This document shows, piece after piece, positions 19,185 through 26,305 of a DNA stretch of 64,000 nt. Origin of the DNA: Roseovarius aestuarii (GTDB lineage: Bacteria; Pseudomonadota; Alphaproteobacteria; Rhodobacterales; Rhodobacteraceae). The first letter of the stretch is position 1; every line of letters starts with the position of its first letter. Position numbers and translations under genes: made by a program. A model generated the notes under the pieces. That model saw nothing but the letters and a program-made list of their open reading frames with translations, made no database searches and was not told the origin of the DNA. The stretch is taken from contig JAPWHL010000011.1 in NCBI GenBank assembly GCA_027214255.1, forward strand, positions 62,001 to 126,000, read 5' to 3'.

Positions 19185-19853
19185 ATGGCTCAGCGACCAC
19201 CCTCTGAAACGCCCCCGACCGATGATACGTCTGATGGTCCGGCGCAGGCCAAACCAAGCCGTATCCAAAAGCGCAATCGCGCCCTTATCCTAGAAGCGGC
19301 GTTGGATGTGTTTTCCCAAGAGGGGTATCGCGGCGCAACTTTGGATCAGATCGCTCAGGGATCGGGCCTGTCCAAGCCGAATATCCTTTATTATTTCAAT
19401 GGCAAAGAAGAGATTCACGTCACTCTTTTGAACCAGCTGATGGATCGTTGGCTGGACCCGATGCGCCAGATTGACCCACAGGGCGAACCACTGGAAGAAC
19501 TGTTGCGCTATGTTGCGCGCAAGCTTCAGATGAGCCGGGATTACCCTCGCGAAAGCCGTCTGTTTGCCAACGAAATTTTGCAAGGTGCTCCCCGAATGGG
19601 GCCACATCTGGAGGCCGTGTTAAAGCCATTGGTCGATGACACGGCTGTGGTGATTCAAGGCTGGATCGATGCCGGGAAATTGGCCCCGACCGAACCGCGC
19701 CACCTGATTTTTTCGATATGGGCAACGACGCAGCACTATGCGGATTTCGAGGTGCAGGTCAGTGTTTTGGATGGCTCTCCCACCCGTGACGCCACGGCCG
19801 AAGCCTTTTTGCGCACGCTTTACACGCGGTTGTTGCGTCCGGAAGGGCGTTAA
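19185..19853 (+). CDS. TetR family regulator, RutR-like
   Basis: 222 residues with a roughly 28-residue polar N-terminal tail, then the TetR HTH (ALDVFSQEGYRGATLDQIAQ, then GLSKPNILYYFNGKEE) and a C-terminal domain with SRLFANEILQGAP and SIWATTQHYADFE, as in RutR. RutR senses uracil and controls pyrimidine use. It is divergent from the amidase-transporter operon and adjacent to preTA, whose promoter carries the same palindrome type. The role as a pyrimidine-responsive repressor is well supported by context but not proven. Confidence 0.88.
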   Translation: MAQRPPSETPPTDDTSDGPAQAKPSRIQKRNRALILEAALDVFSQEGYRGATLDQIAQGSGLSKPNILYYFNGKEEIHVTLLNQLMDRWLDPMRQIDPQGEPLEELLRYVARKLQMSRDYPRESRLFANEILQGAPRMGPHLEAVLKPLVDDTAVVIQGWIDAGKLAPTEPRHLIFSIWATTQHYADFEVQVSVLDGSPTRDATAEAFLRTLYTRLLRPEGR

Positions 19854-19956
19854 CCTTGCGTCGGGTCTTAGCTGTGCCGAGCAGGTGAGCAATGCTATGC
19901 AGTTTTCGGGTGGCGGGCGTTTCAGGCCGAAAGGCTTGGGTGCTTTTGGGGAAGAC

Positions 19957-20391
19957 ATGAAACATATTGGCAGCGCCAGGCCTAATGTGCCGCCCGTGCA
20001 ACGCATGGGGCGGCCTCAATCCGATCCGAGGTATCAAGGGCGACACGGCGCCAATGGCCGAGGCAGCCCTCTATCGGATGACCCGGAGACGGCACAGCCT
20101 TTTTCGACACATTCAAAAGTGTACGATGCAAGAACGTCGCCAAATGCGGGACCGATTTGGTGGAGCGCGCATGTCGACGGCGCGGGGCAGGGCGATCAAG
20201 CAGATGCTGCGCGGCAAGGCCGTGTTCGAACCGCGCAGATGCTGCGCGCGCTGCGTGAATTGGTGGATATGGGCGGTGATGGGCGTGCCAATGCTGCGCG
20301 TCTGTCGCACGCAATAACGGGTGAAGTTCTAGACATGGACGCGCCGGGCGGTGATGACGCTCGCATCATCGAGTGCGTCGCCAAAGAGTGA
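19957..20391 (+). CDS. Doubtful hypothetical ORF in a 572-bp region without a clear gene
   Basis: The interval 19854-20425 between the RutR-like gene and the small Cys-rich peptide gene has no recognisable product. The best candidate is a 144-residue frame from the ATG at 19957. Only its last 60 residues (MLRALRELVDMGGDG onward) have a protein-like composition; the first half is rich in Pro, Arg and Gly. A neighbouring frame holds RAIKQMLRGKAVFEPRR just before that point, so a decayed gene with a frameshift near 20235 is possible. I see no terminator or tRNA here. It could equally be non-coding. Confidence 0.22.
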   Translation: MKHIGSARPNVPPVQRMGRPQSDPRYQGRHGANGRGSPLSDDPETAQPFSTHSKVYDARTSPNAGPIWWSAHVDGAGQGDQADAARQGRVRTAQMLRALRELVDMGGDGRANAARLSHAITGEVLDMDAPGGDDARIIECVAKE

Positions 20392-20425
20392 GGCGCGAGC
20401 CAACTTATCAGCGCCTCGATACGGC

Positions 20426-20611
20426 TTAATGGCAATGCAATGGTTTACTACCCGCGTGACAGCATTTACCGGGAGGCGATGACTTGCGGCACCCCCCGCT
20501 ATGCTCCATTTGCGCGCTTTGCACTGTGATGATTTCTTGGGCTTGGTGCGCCAACGCCGCGGTGCCGGTCAATGCCACAAATGCAAAACCCAAGATTAAA
20601 ACTGAGCGCAT
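20426..20611 (-). CDS. Small exported Cys/His-rich peptide
   Basis: 61 residues from MRSVLILGFAFVALTG (ATG at 20611; an ATG at 20626 would add five residues). A signal peptide with cleavage after ALA leaves a mature peptide of about 40 residues with a tail SGGCRKSSPPGKCCHAGSKP, then LHCH. Four Cys and several His suggest metal binding in the periplasm. I do not recognise a named family. It lies downstream of preA on the same strand but has its own palindrome just upstream (20631-20648), so it may be expressed separately. Confidence 0.6.
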   Translation of the reverse strand: MRSVLILGFAFVALTGTAALAHQAQEIITVQSAQMEHSGGCRKSSPPGKCCHAGSKPLHCH

Positions 20612-20630
20612 GCCGTATCCCTTCAATGGT

Positions 20631-20648
20631 TGTTAACAAAGGTTAACA
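20631..20648. promoter_or_regulatory. 18-bp palindrome upstream of the Cys/His-rich peptide gene
   Basis: TGTTAAC (20631-20637), 4-nt spacer, GTTAACA (20642-20648), a perfect 7-4-7 inverted repeat. It ends 20 bp before the preferred ATG at 20611, where an operator would overlap the promoter or 5' leader. It also resembles a CtrA site but with a 6-bp rather than 7-bp spacing of the TTAA halves. The binding protein is unknown. Confidence 0.45.
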
Positions 20649-20692
20649 CCAGTGAAGGGGGCAGGGGAAGGCGCGCATTGTCGGAAAGCGGA

Positions 20693-21997
20693 TTACTCTG
20701 CTGCGCAGGCTCCGGGGTTGTTCGGATGCGTGGTCCAGTTGGCATACTCGGCCTCGACCACCTTGCCGGTGCGCGGATCAACCGTGCCGGGGGCCATTTG
20801 CTCCATCGTGATGCAGCCCTCAACAGGGCAGACGTTAACGCATAGGTTACAGGCGACACATTCGGCGTCGATCACCTCAAACTTGCGGTCAGCGCTCATG
20901 GAAATCGCCTGATGCGACGTGTCCTCGCAGGCCGCGTAGCACCGCCCGCATTTGATGCAATCGTCTTGATTGATCACTGCCTTGGACACGTAGTTCAGGT
21001 TCAGATCTTGCCAATTGACCACATTAGGTACTGCGCGCCCGACCAGTTCGGCGGTCGAGGTCATGCCCTTTTCATCCATGTACTGGCTGAGGCCGCTGAT
21101 CATTTCCTGAACGATTTTAAATCCATAGGTCATGGCGGCGGTACAGACCTGGACGTTGCCTGCCCCCAGCGCCATGAATTCGGCCGCATCGCGCCATGTG
21201 GTGATGCCGCCAATGCCGCTGATTGGCAGGCCGTGTGTGGCAGGATCGCGGGCAATTTCAGCCACCATGTTCAGGGCAATGGGCTTTACGGCAGGGCCGC
21301 AATACCCGCCATGCGCGCCCAGCCCGTCGATGGTGGGTTGCGGGGCAAACAGGTCTAGATCAACAGAGGTGATTGAATTGATCGTGTTGATCAGGCTGAC
21401 CGCATCTGCGCCGTTTTCCTTGGCTGCCTGTGCGGGTTTACGCACGTCGGTGATGTTCGGCGTCAGTTTGACGATCACCGGCAGGTCGCTGTGTTTTTTG
21501 CACCAATATGCGACTTGCCCCACATATTCGGGCACTTGGCCCACGGCGCTGCCCATGCCCCGCTCACTCATACCGTGCGGGCAACCAAAGTTCAGCTCGA
21601 CCCCGTCACATCCGGTATCCTCGACGCGGCGTAAAATCTCGCGCCATGCGTCCTCGTTCACCGGGACCATCAAGGATGCGATCAGGGCGCGGTCGGGATA
21701 ATCGCGTTTGACGCGTTTCATTTCCTCAAGGTTCTGTTCCAGCGGGCGGTCTGTGATCAGTTCGATGTTGTTCAGGCCCAAAAGGCGGCGGTCGGCACCA
21801 TAGATCGCGCCGTAACGCGGCCCGTTGACATTGACGACCGGTGGCCCGGCCTCGCCCAGTGTTTTCCACACGACCCCCCCCCAGCCCGCATCAAACGCAC
21901 GGCGCACATTGTACTCTTTGTCCGTTGGCGGGGCCGAGGCCAACCAAAATGGGTTGGGGGATTTGATGCCGATAAAGTCAGTTGTCAGGTCTGCCAT
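20693..21997 (-). CDS. preA: NAD-dependent dihydropyrimidine dehydrogenase subunit PreA
   Basis: 434 residues. The N-terminal 310 residues are an FMN-binding TIM barrel of the dihydroorotate-dehydrogenase type (WGGVVWKTLG, ELNFGCPHGM, ISGIGGITTW). The C-terminus carries two [4Fe-4S] ferredoxin motifs near residues 347-360 (CIKCGRCYAAC) and 377-390 (CVACNLCVNVCPVEGC). With PreT it reduces uracil and thymine to the dihydro forms. The gene starts 35 bp after preT in the same operon. Confidence 0.95.
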   Translation of the reverse strand: MADLTTDFIGIKSPNPFWLASAPPTDKEYNVRRAFDAGWGGVVWKTLGEAGPPVVNVNGPRYGAIYGADRRLLGLNNIELITDRPLEQNLEEMKRVKRDYPDRALIASLMVPVNEDAWREILRRVEDTGCDGVELNFGCPHGMSERGMGSAVGQVPEYVGQVAYWCKKHSDLPVIVKLTPNITDVRKPAQAAKENGADAVSLINTINSITSVDLDLFAPQPTIDGLGAHGGYCGPAVKPIALNMVAEIARDPATHGLPISGIGGITTWRDAAEFMALGAGNVQVCTAAMTYGFKIVQEMISGLSQYMDEKGMTSTAELVGRAVPNVVNWQDLNLNYVSKAVINQDDCIKCGRCYAACEDTSHQAISMSADRKFEVIDAECVACNLCVNVCPVEGCITMEQMAPGTVDPRTGKVVEAEYANWTTHPNNPGACAAE

Positions 21998-22032
21998 GAT
22001 ACTGTGTCCTTGCGTCTGGTGTAGGGCGTGCT

Positions 22033-23376
22033 TTAGCGCGCCGCGCCCGGTGCTGGGGCAGTCAGGGTTGCATGAATATCCAAGGCTGCGTCGCGGCCTT
22101 CGGCTACGGCCGTCACGGTCAGGTCATCGCCGCCCGCCGCGCAATCGCCCCCGGCCCACACTCCGTCGAGCGAAGTCCGCCCTGTCTGGGAAACGGCGAT
22201 CTTGCGCCCGTCAAGCTCGGGCAGGTCGTTGCCTTGCAGCGTCTGGCCAATGGCTTTGAACACCTGATCCGCAGGCAATCGGAAGGTTTGGCCGGTGGGG
22301 GCTAACGTGTCGTCGGTATATTCAAACTCGATTTCGCGCACCGCGCCATTGCCGATGATCGCGCGGGGGCTGGCGTTGGTGATAATGCGTACCCCCTTGG
22401 AGGCGGCCAAGTCCTGCTCGAATTCGCTGGCGTTCATCCGGTCCCGCCCACGTCGATAGACAAGGCTGACATTCAACGCCCCCAGAAGTTTGGCCTGCAC
22501 GGCCGCGTCCACCGCCGTCATGCCGCCGCCAATGACCACTACGTCGCGTCCCACCGGGACGCGCGCGACGTCGCTGGCCTGACGCAGGTCGGCGATGAAA
22601 TCGACGGCGTCTATCAGCCCGTCCTTATCTTCGCCTTCCAGTCCCAGCGCGTTCACACCGCCCAGGCCGATCCCAAGGAACACTGCATCATATGACGTGC
22701 GCAGCGTGTCCAACGTCAGGTCAGCGCCCAGAGATTTGCCTGTCTCAACCGTGATCCCGCCGATTTTCAGCAGCCAGTCAACTTCGCGCTGGGCAAAGTC
22801 GTCCACCGCTTTGTACGTCGCAATTCCGTATTCGTTCAGCCCGCCGGGTTTGGCGCGCGCATCATAAAGTGTTACGTCTGAGCCCAGCATCGCCAGACGG
22901 TGCGCACAAGACAGGCCCGCAGGTCCGGCACCGACCACCGCCACGCGTTTGCCGGTTGGAGCCGCGCGGGTGAAAGGATGTGTGCCCGCATCCATCAACG
23001 TGTCGGTTGCAAAGCGTTGCAATTGTCCAATCAAGACAGGCTTGCCCTCGGCCACCTCGCGCACGCACACTTCTTCGCACAGGGTTTCCGTTGGGCAAAC
23101 CCGTGCGCACATGCCCCCCATGATGTTCTGCGACAGGATGGTACGCGCGGCGGCTTCGGGGGTGCCCGTCGCGATTTGCCGGATAAACAGCGGTATGTCG
23201 ATGTCTGTGGGGCAGGCCGTGATGCAGGGTGCATCATGACAGAAATAACATCTATCGGCGGCAACAAGCGCTTCGTGCGGGTCCAGCTTTGGGTGCAGAT
23301 CAGCGAAGTTGCGCGCGTAGTCGTCGTCCTTCAGGCGTTCGGACTGAATGCCGGGGGTCAGAGCCGTGTCAGTCAT
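22033..23376 (-). CDS. preT: NAD(P)-dependent dihydropyrimidine dehydrogenase subunit PreT
   Basis: 447 residues from MTDTALTPGI; the ATG at 23376 has GGAGG 6 nt before it, better than the ATG at 23388. The N-terminal Fe-S domain of the GltD type has Cys43, Cys46, Cys51 and Cys55 (CYFCHDAPCITAC), then CARVCPTETLCEEVC. FAD and NAD(P) Rossmann motifs follow, with VVGAGPAGLSCAHRLA and VVIGGGMTAVDAA. It feeds electrons from NAD(P)H to PreA. An extended palindrome matching the other pyrimidine operator lies upstream. Confidence 0.94.
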   Translation of the reverse strand: MTDTALTPGIQSERLKDDDYARNFADLHPKLDPHEALVAADRCYFCHDAPCITACPTDIDIPLFIRQIATGTPEAAARTILSQNIMGGMCARVCPTETLCEEVCVREVAEGKPVLIGQLQRFATDTLMDAGTHPFTRAAPTGKRVAVVGAGPAGLSCAHRLAMLGSDVTLYDARAKPGGLNEYGIATYKAVDDFAQREVDWLLKIGGITVETGKSLGADLTLDTLRTSYDAVFLGIGLGGVNALGLEGEDKDGLIDAVDFIADLRQASDVARVPVGRDVVVIGGGMTAVDAAVQAKLLGALNVSLVYRRGRDRMNASEFEQDLAASKGVRIITNASPRAIIGNGAVREIEFEYTDDTLAPTGQTFRLPADQVFKAIGQTLQGNDLPELDGRKIAVSQTGRTSLDGVWAGGDCAAGGDDLTVTAVAEGRDAALDIHATLTAPAPGAAR

Positions 23377-23422
23377 GGCGTCCTCCATTGCGGGGTGGCT
23401 GACTTTACTATTGCACGGTTAA

Positions 23423-23446
23423 AAATTTTATCAATCGGTAAAATTT
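23423..23446. promoter_or_regulatory. Putative RutR-type operator upstream of preTA
   Basis: Arms AAATTTTATC (23423-23432) and GGTAAAATTT (23437-23446) separated by 4 nt pair at 9 of 10 positions. The core TTTATC-N4-GGTAAA matches the site before the amidase operon (18962-18977). It lies about 47 bp upstream of the preT ATG. The most likely binder is the RutR-like protein encoded between the two operons. Confidence 0.72.
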
Positions 23447-23533
23447 CTTGATGCGAGATCACTACTGGTGCTCGAAAAGATGCATTTCGTCACACCGGGG
23501 TTACAAGTTTGTTTTTACACGATAAGCACTCAC

Positions 23534-23575
23534 AGTGTCCGAAAGCGGCGACTGCCGATTTTTCGGGCACTTTTT
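23534..23575 (+). terminator. Orphan intrinsic terminator upstream of a lipoprotein gene
   Basis: Stem AGTGTCCGAAA (23534-23544) with TTTCGGGCACT (23561-23571), one G-T wobble, then TTTTT. The loop holds a smaller stem CGGC/GCCG. It reads in the plus direction, but the only gene upstream within reach (preT) runs the other way. It therefore either ends a small RNA started after about 23450 or acts as an attenuator in the leader of the lipoprotein gene that starts 22 bp later. Confidence 0.6.
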
Positions 23576-23596
23576 AGTATTCAATAAAGGTCTCAT

Positions 23597-24094
23597 ATGT
23601 CCCGCTTTCTAACTATTGCCGCTTTTGCGGCCTCGGCCCTCACCCTCAGCGCTTGTGCCACGGCGGTGCGTGGCACATCCGAGGCCGTGAGTTTCACCTC
23701 TCAACCAAGCGGCGTGCAGGTGACAACCTCGTTTGGGATTTCGTGCACAACTCCTTGTTCTATGGACATCAAACGCCGTCAGGCGTTCACTGCGGTTTTT
23801 ACACACGGCAAAGCCAAGCGTATGGTCAATGTCGCGAGTAAAACAGGTGCCGAAGGAATTGCCGCGGGGGCGGGGAATGTGCTTGCAGGCGGCATCATTG
23901 GTGTCGCTGTTGATGCCTCGACCGGCGCCACTTTGGAGCATATGCCAAACCCGGTACATGCCGATTTCTCTAAACCCCAGTCGGCTGCGCAAGCCAACGC
24001 CGAAGCCCATGCCAAGGCTGTGATTGCTGCGCGTGCCAAAAAACACCAAGAAGCGAAAAAGGCCACGAATCCCGGCCAGAACCCGGTCGATTGA
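23597..24094 (+). CDS. Putative lipoprotein with PEGA-like segment
   Basis: 165 residues with a lipobox LSAC at residues 17-20, so it is predicted to be lipidated at Cys20. The mature part has VSFTSQPSGVQVTTSFGISCTTPC, resembling a PEGA surface-domain strand pattern, then a Gly/Ala-rich stretch with a possible membrane-inserting segment (AGNVLAGGIIGVAVD) and an Ala/Lys-rich charged tail. Similar proteins occur widely in proteobacteria without known function. The preceding leader contains a terminator-like hairpin. Confidence 0.78.
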   Translation: MSRFLTIAAFAASALTLSACATAVRGTSEAVSFTSQPSGVQVTTSFGISCTTPCSMDIKRRQAFTAVFTHGKAKRMVNVASKTGAEGIAAGAGNVLAGGIIGVAVDASTGATLEHMPNPVHADFSKPQSAAQANAEAHAKAVIAARAKKHQEAKKATNPGQNPVD

Positions 24095-24262
24095 CCGGAC
24101 TAGACCCGTTGAATGCACCCGCTTTGATCTGCGGCTGTTCAATGGGTGAGGGGCGGCACGGAAACCAAGTGTAGCCCCAAAGGGATGCGGGCAAGGCGCG
24201 CATCCCTGACATTCGCGGGCATGGCTGAAGGCCCATTATACTTGCCGTCCCGCTGTTGCGCG

Positions 24263-25036
24263 TTAGCGTCCCTGTTCGTGATCCAACCTTTGTTGCGCAA
24301 CCGCTTCGTTACGTTCGGCGCGCTGTTGATCGCGCAGGGCATCTTCCACAAAGTTCAGATGCGCCGCGACGGCGTTGCGTGCTGCTTCTGGGTTGCGGGC
24401 CTGGAGCGCGGCGTCAATCGCGCGGTGTTGGTCCAGCAGCAGATCGCGGGTGCTGCGCTGACGGAACATGATCTGACGGTTGTAAAACACGCCTTCACGC
24501 AGCAATTGAAACATCGAGCGCATCATGTGCAGCATCACGACATTATGGCTGGCCTCGATAATGGCCATGTGAAATTCGGCATCCAGTCGGGCCTCGGTCT
24601 CTGGATCGGGGGTGGGGGTGGCGTGGGCACGTTCCATCTTGTCCATCAGCGCATGCACCACCTTCAAATCCGTGTCCGACCCCAAATGTGCCGCGCGTTC
24701 GGCGGCCAGTCCTTCGAGATCTCGGCGAAAGGCAAGATAGTCGAAGACTGCCTCGTCATGGTCCGCAAATAACTGAATCAGTGCAGGCGAAAACGCGTTG
24801 CCCAGCACATCGGCCACGTAAATGCCAGCGCCCGCGCGCGTGCTTAGCAGGCCCTTGGCGCGTAGATCGGCCACCGCCGCGCGCAGGCTGGGACGCGAGA
24901 CATCCAGACGTTCGGCCAGATCCCGTTCGGGGGGCAGGCGTTCACCCGGACGCAGAATGCCCCGCAGGATCAGTTGTTCGATCTGACGGGTGACAGCTGT
25001 GGACAGCTTTTCGGTATTAACAGGCTGAAACGGCAT
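24263..25036 (-). CDS. GntR family regulator, FadR subfamily (FCD domain)
   Basis: 257 residues. The winged HTH spans about residues 10-75 (LRPGERLPPERDLAERLDVSRPSL is the hallmark region), and the C-terminal all-helical FCD domain spans about 95-245 with DAEFHMAIIEASHN, whose Asp and His are usual metal or ligand contacts. The closest named relatives are PdhR/LldR/GlcC-type regulators of organic acid use. A perfect 19-bp palindrome 17 bp before the ATG suggests autoregulation. The two Lin0512 genes lie upstream on the same strand and may be targets. Confidence 0.88.
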   Translation of the reverse strand: MPFQPVNTEKLSTAVTRQIEQLILRGILRPGERLPPERDLAERLDVSRPSLRAAVADLRAKGLLSTRAGAGIYVADVLGNAFSPALIQLFADHDEAVFDYLAFRRDLEGLAAERAAHLGSDTDLKVVHALMDKMERAHATPTPDPETEARLDAEFHMAIIEASHNVVMLHMMRSMFQLLREGVFYNRQIMFRQRSTRDLLLDQHRAIDAALQARNPEAARNAVAAHLNFVEDALRDQQRAERNEAVAQQRLDHEQGR

Positions 25037-25052
25037 AGGGCCTCGCAGGAAT

Positions 25053-25071
25053 TGGTCATATCATATGACCA
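25053..25071. promoter_or_regulatory. Perfect 19-bp palindrome, probable operator of the GntR/FadR regulator
   Basis: TGGTCATAT, one central base, ATATGACCA; all nine base pairs match. TGGT...ACCA ends are typical of FadR-subfamily operators. It lies between the second Lin0512 gene and the regulator gene, where it would control the regulator itself. Confidence 0.78.
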
Positions 25072-25100
25072 GAGGCACCGCCGGGGCAAGCGCAAGCGCG

Positions 25101-25463
25101 TTAGGATGCGTGCCAACGATCCCCTTGATAGGGCAAGAACGCCTCGACCGCCGCCGTCGCGATTACCAGCGTTTCGCCGGTTTCGGGGTTGGTCACGTTT
25201 TGCCCGCCTTGCACCGCCTTTACTGTTGCGCGTCCACGGGGCAGGCCCTTGGCCAATGCGGTCACGTCCAGTGCATCGGGGTCTTGCACGGCGACAGTCA
25301 CCTGTACGCGCATGTCAGCGGTGGCAATCCCTGTGCTGGCAAAGATTGGCAGGGTCGAATGACGGATTGCGTCCTCGATCGCGCGCGTGGCCGCCTTTTG
25401 ATAGTCCATGCCATGCAGGTCGTTTCCCATACCCATTTCGATGATGAAACGTTGATCGTTCAT
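25101..25463 (-). CDS. Lin0512 family protein, copy with intact motif
   Basis: 120 residues from MNDQRFIIEM. It keeps the family's invariant GxGxDxHG as GMGNDLHG (residues 11-18). The family (Lin0512) has no established function. The ATG at 25463 overlaps the stop of the upstream paralogue as ATGA, so the two are coupled and may form a hetero-oligomer. The two proteins align over their full length (..TEFGMGTSL.. and ..IEMGMGNDL.., and both have QDP/QHP, ALDV/LVDT and a GG-containing region). Downstream is the GntR regulator. Confidence 0.8.
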   Translation of the reverse strand: MNDQRFIIEMGMGNDLHGMDYQKAATRAIEDAIRHSTLPIFASTGIATADMRVQVTVAVQDPDALDVTALAKGLPRGRATVKAVQGGQNVTNPETGETLVIATAAVEAFLPYQGDRWHAS

Positions 25464-25807
25464 TGGATTTCCTCCATCATGAAACTGACCGAAATGGCCG
25501 CGTTGGCGATGACTGTCGGCACACCATCGGCACGCGGCACATCCAGCCCGCCATGCACGCATGTGATCGTGATCTGCCCGTAGGGAAACACGTCATGTAG
25601 CGAGGATGTGTCCACCAGTTCAGGGTGTTGAACGGCGATCTCGACATCGATCACCATGGCCTCTTTGGGTTGGCCGAACAGCTCGGCCATGTTGATGGAG
25701 TTGTGCCATAGCGCGTCTAGCAGTGCTTTGCGCGCGGCCGAGGTGTAATCCCGTCGGCGCAGGGATGTGCCCATGCCAAATTCGGTCAGAACGCGGTGTT
25801 TTGCCAT
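25460..25807 (-). CDS. Lin0512 family protein, paralogue with degenerate motif
   Basis: 115 residues from MAKHRVLTEF. It aligns with the neighbouring Lin0512 protein but reads GMGTSLRRRD where the family has GxGxDxHG: the Asp, His and last Gly are replaced by Ser, Arg and Arg. If the motif is catalytic or metal-binding, this copy is probably a structural or regulatory partner. It is the first gene of the unit and is divergent from a small lipoprotein gene, 106 bp away. Confidence 0.75.
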   Translation of the reverse strand: MAKHRVLTEFGMGTSLRRRDYTSAARKALLDALWHNSINMAELFGQPKEAMVIDVEIAVQHPELVDTSSLHDVFPYGQITITCVHGGLDVPRADGVPTVIANAAISVSFMMEEIQ

Positions 25808-25874
25808 GTTATGTGATCCCGTTTGTGGTGATGGTTGGTGATAAGCGGCCCGACGCTTGCCGTCCAGAGTAAGG

Positions 25875-25890
25875 GTAACGTTGTGTTAAC
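25875..25890. promoter_or_regulatory. CtrA-like site with one mismatch
   Basis: GTAA-N7-TTAAC, one base short of the CtrA consensus TTAA-N7-TTAAC, in the 106-bp divergent region between the Lin0512 genes and the small lipoprotein gene. It ends 24 bp before the lipoprotein ATG. Weak on its own; noted because two perfect sites occur at 31.7 and 32.9 kb. Confidence 0.35.
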
Positions 25891-25913
25891 CACTTGCCTT
25901 CAAACTGCCTGCC

Positions 25914-26300
25914 ATGCGTTTGGTGATCTTTGTTCTTTTGATGGCCTTTGTCGCCTGCGATACGCCGAGCCCCGCGTTTCGCGGGATTGATCCGGTGCGC
26001 ATCACTTTGGGCGACAGTACTTTTGATGTACGCGTTAACGGCACGCAGGCCGAGGCGATACGCCTGAACGCACAATGGGCGCCCCGGCTCAGCACGGTTG
26101 CGCCATTTGGCGTCGCCGCAATTGAAAAAGTCAGCGGGTGTCGCGTGCGCAAACTATATGGCGATCAGGCCCTGATGACGGCCCGGCTGGATTGCGGTCA
26201 GCCGTTACAGCCTTTGCCGCGCGGCAATCGCTATGATTGCGATGTATATACTACCGCCGATACCCTTGTCGAAATGACGTGTGATCGGGTGCAATGGTGA
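25914..26300 (+). CDS. Small hypothetical lipoprotein
   Basis: 128 residues with a hydrophobic signal and lipobox ending at Cys15 (LLMAFVACD). The mature part carries four further cysteines (CRVRKLYG, DCGQPL, YDCDVY and TCDRVQW), which may form disulfides in the periplasm. No domain recognised. It is divergent from the Lin0512 pair and convergent with the GNAT gene 5 bp away. Confidence 0.72.
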   Translation: MRLVIFVLLMAFVACDTPSPAFRGIDPVRITLGDSTFDVRVNGTQAEAIRLNAQWAPRLSTVAPFGVAAIEKVSGCRVRKLYGDQALMTARLDCGQPLQPLPRGNRYDCDVYTTADTLVEMTCDRVQW

Positions 26301-26305
26301 TGCCC

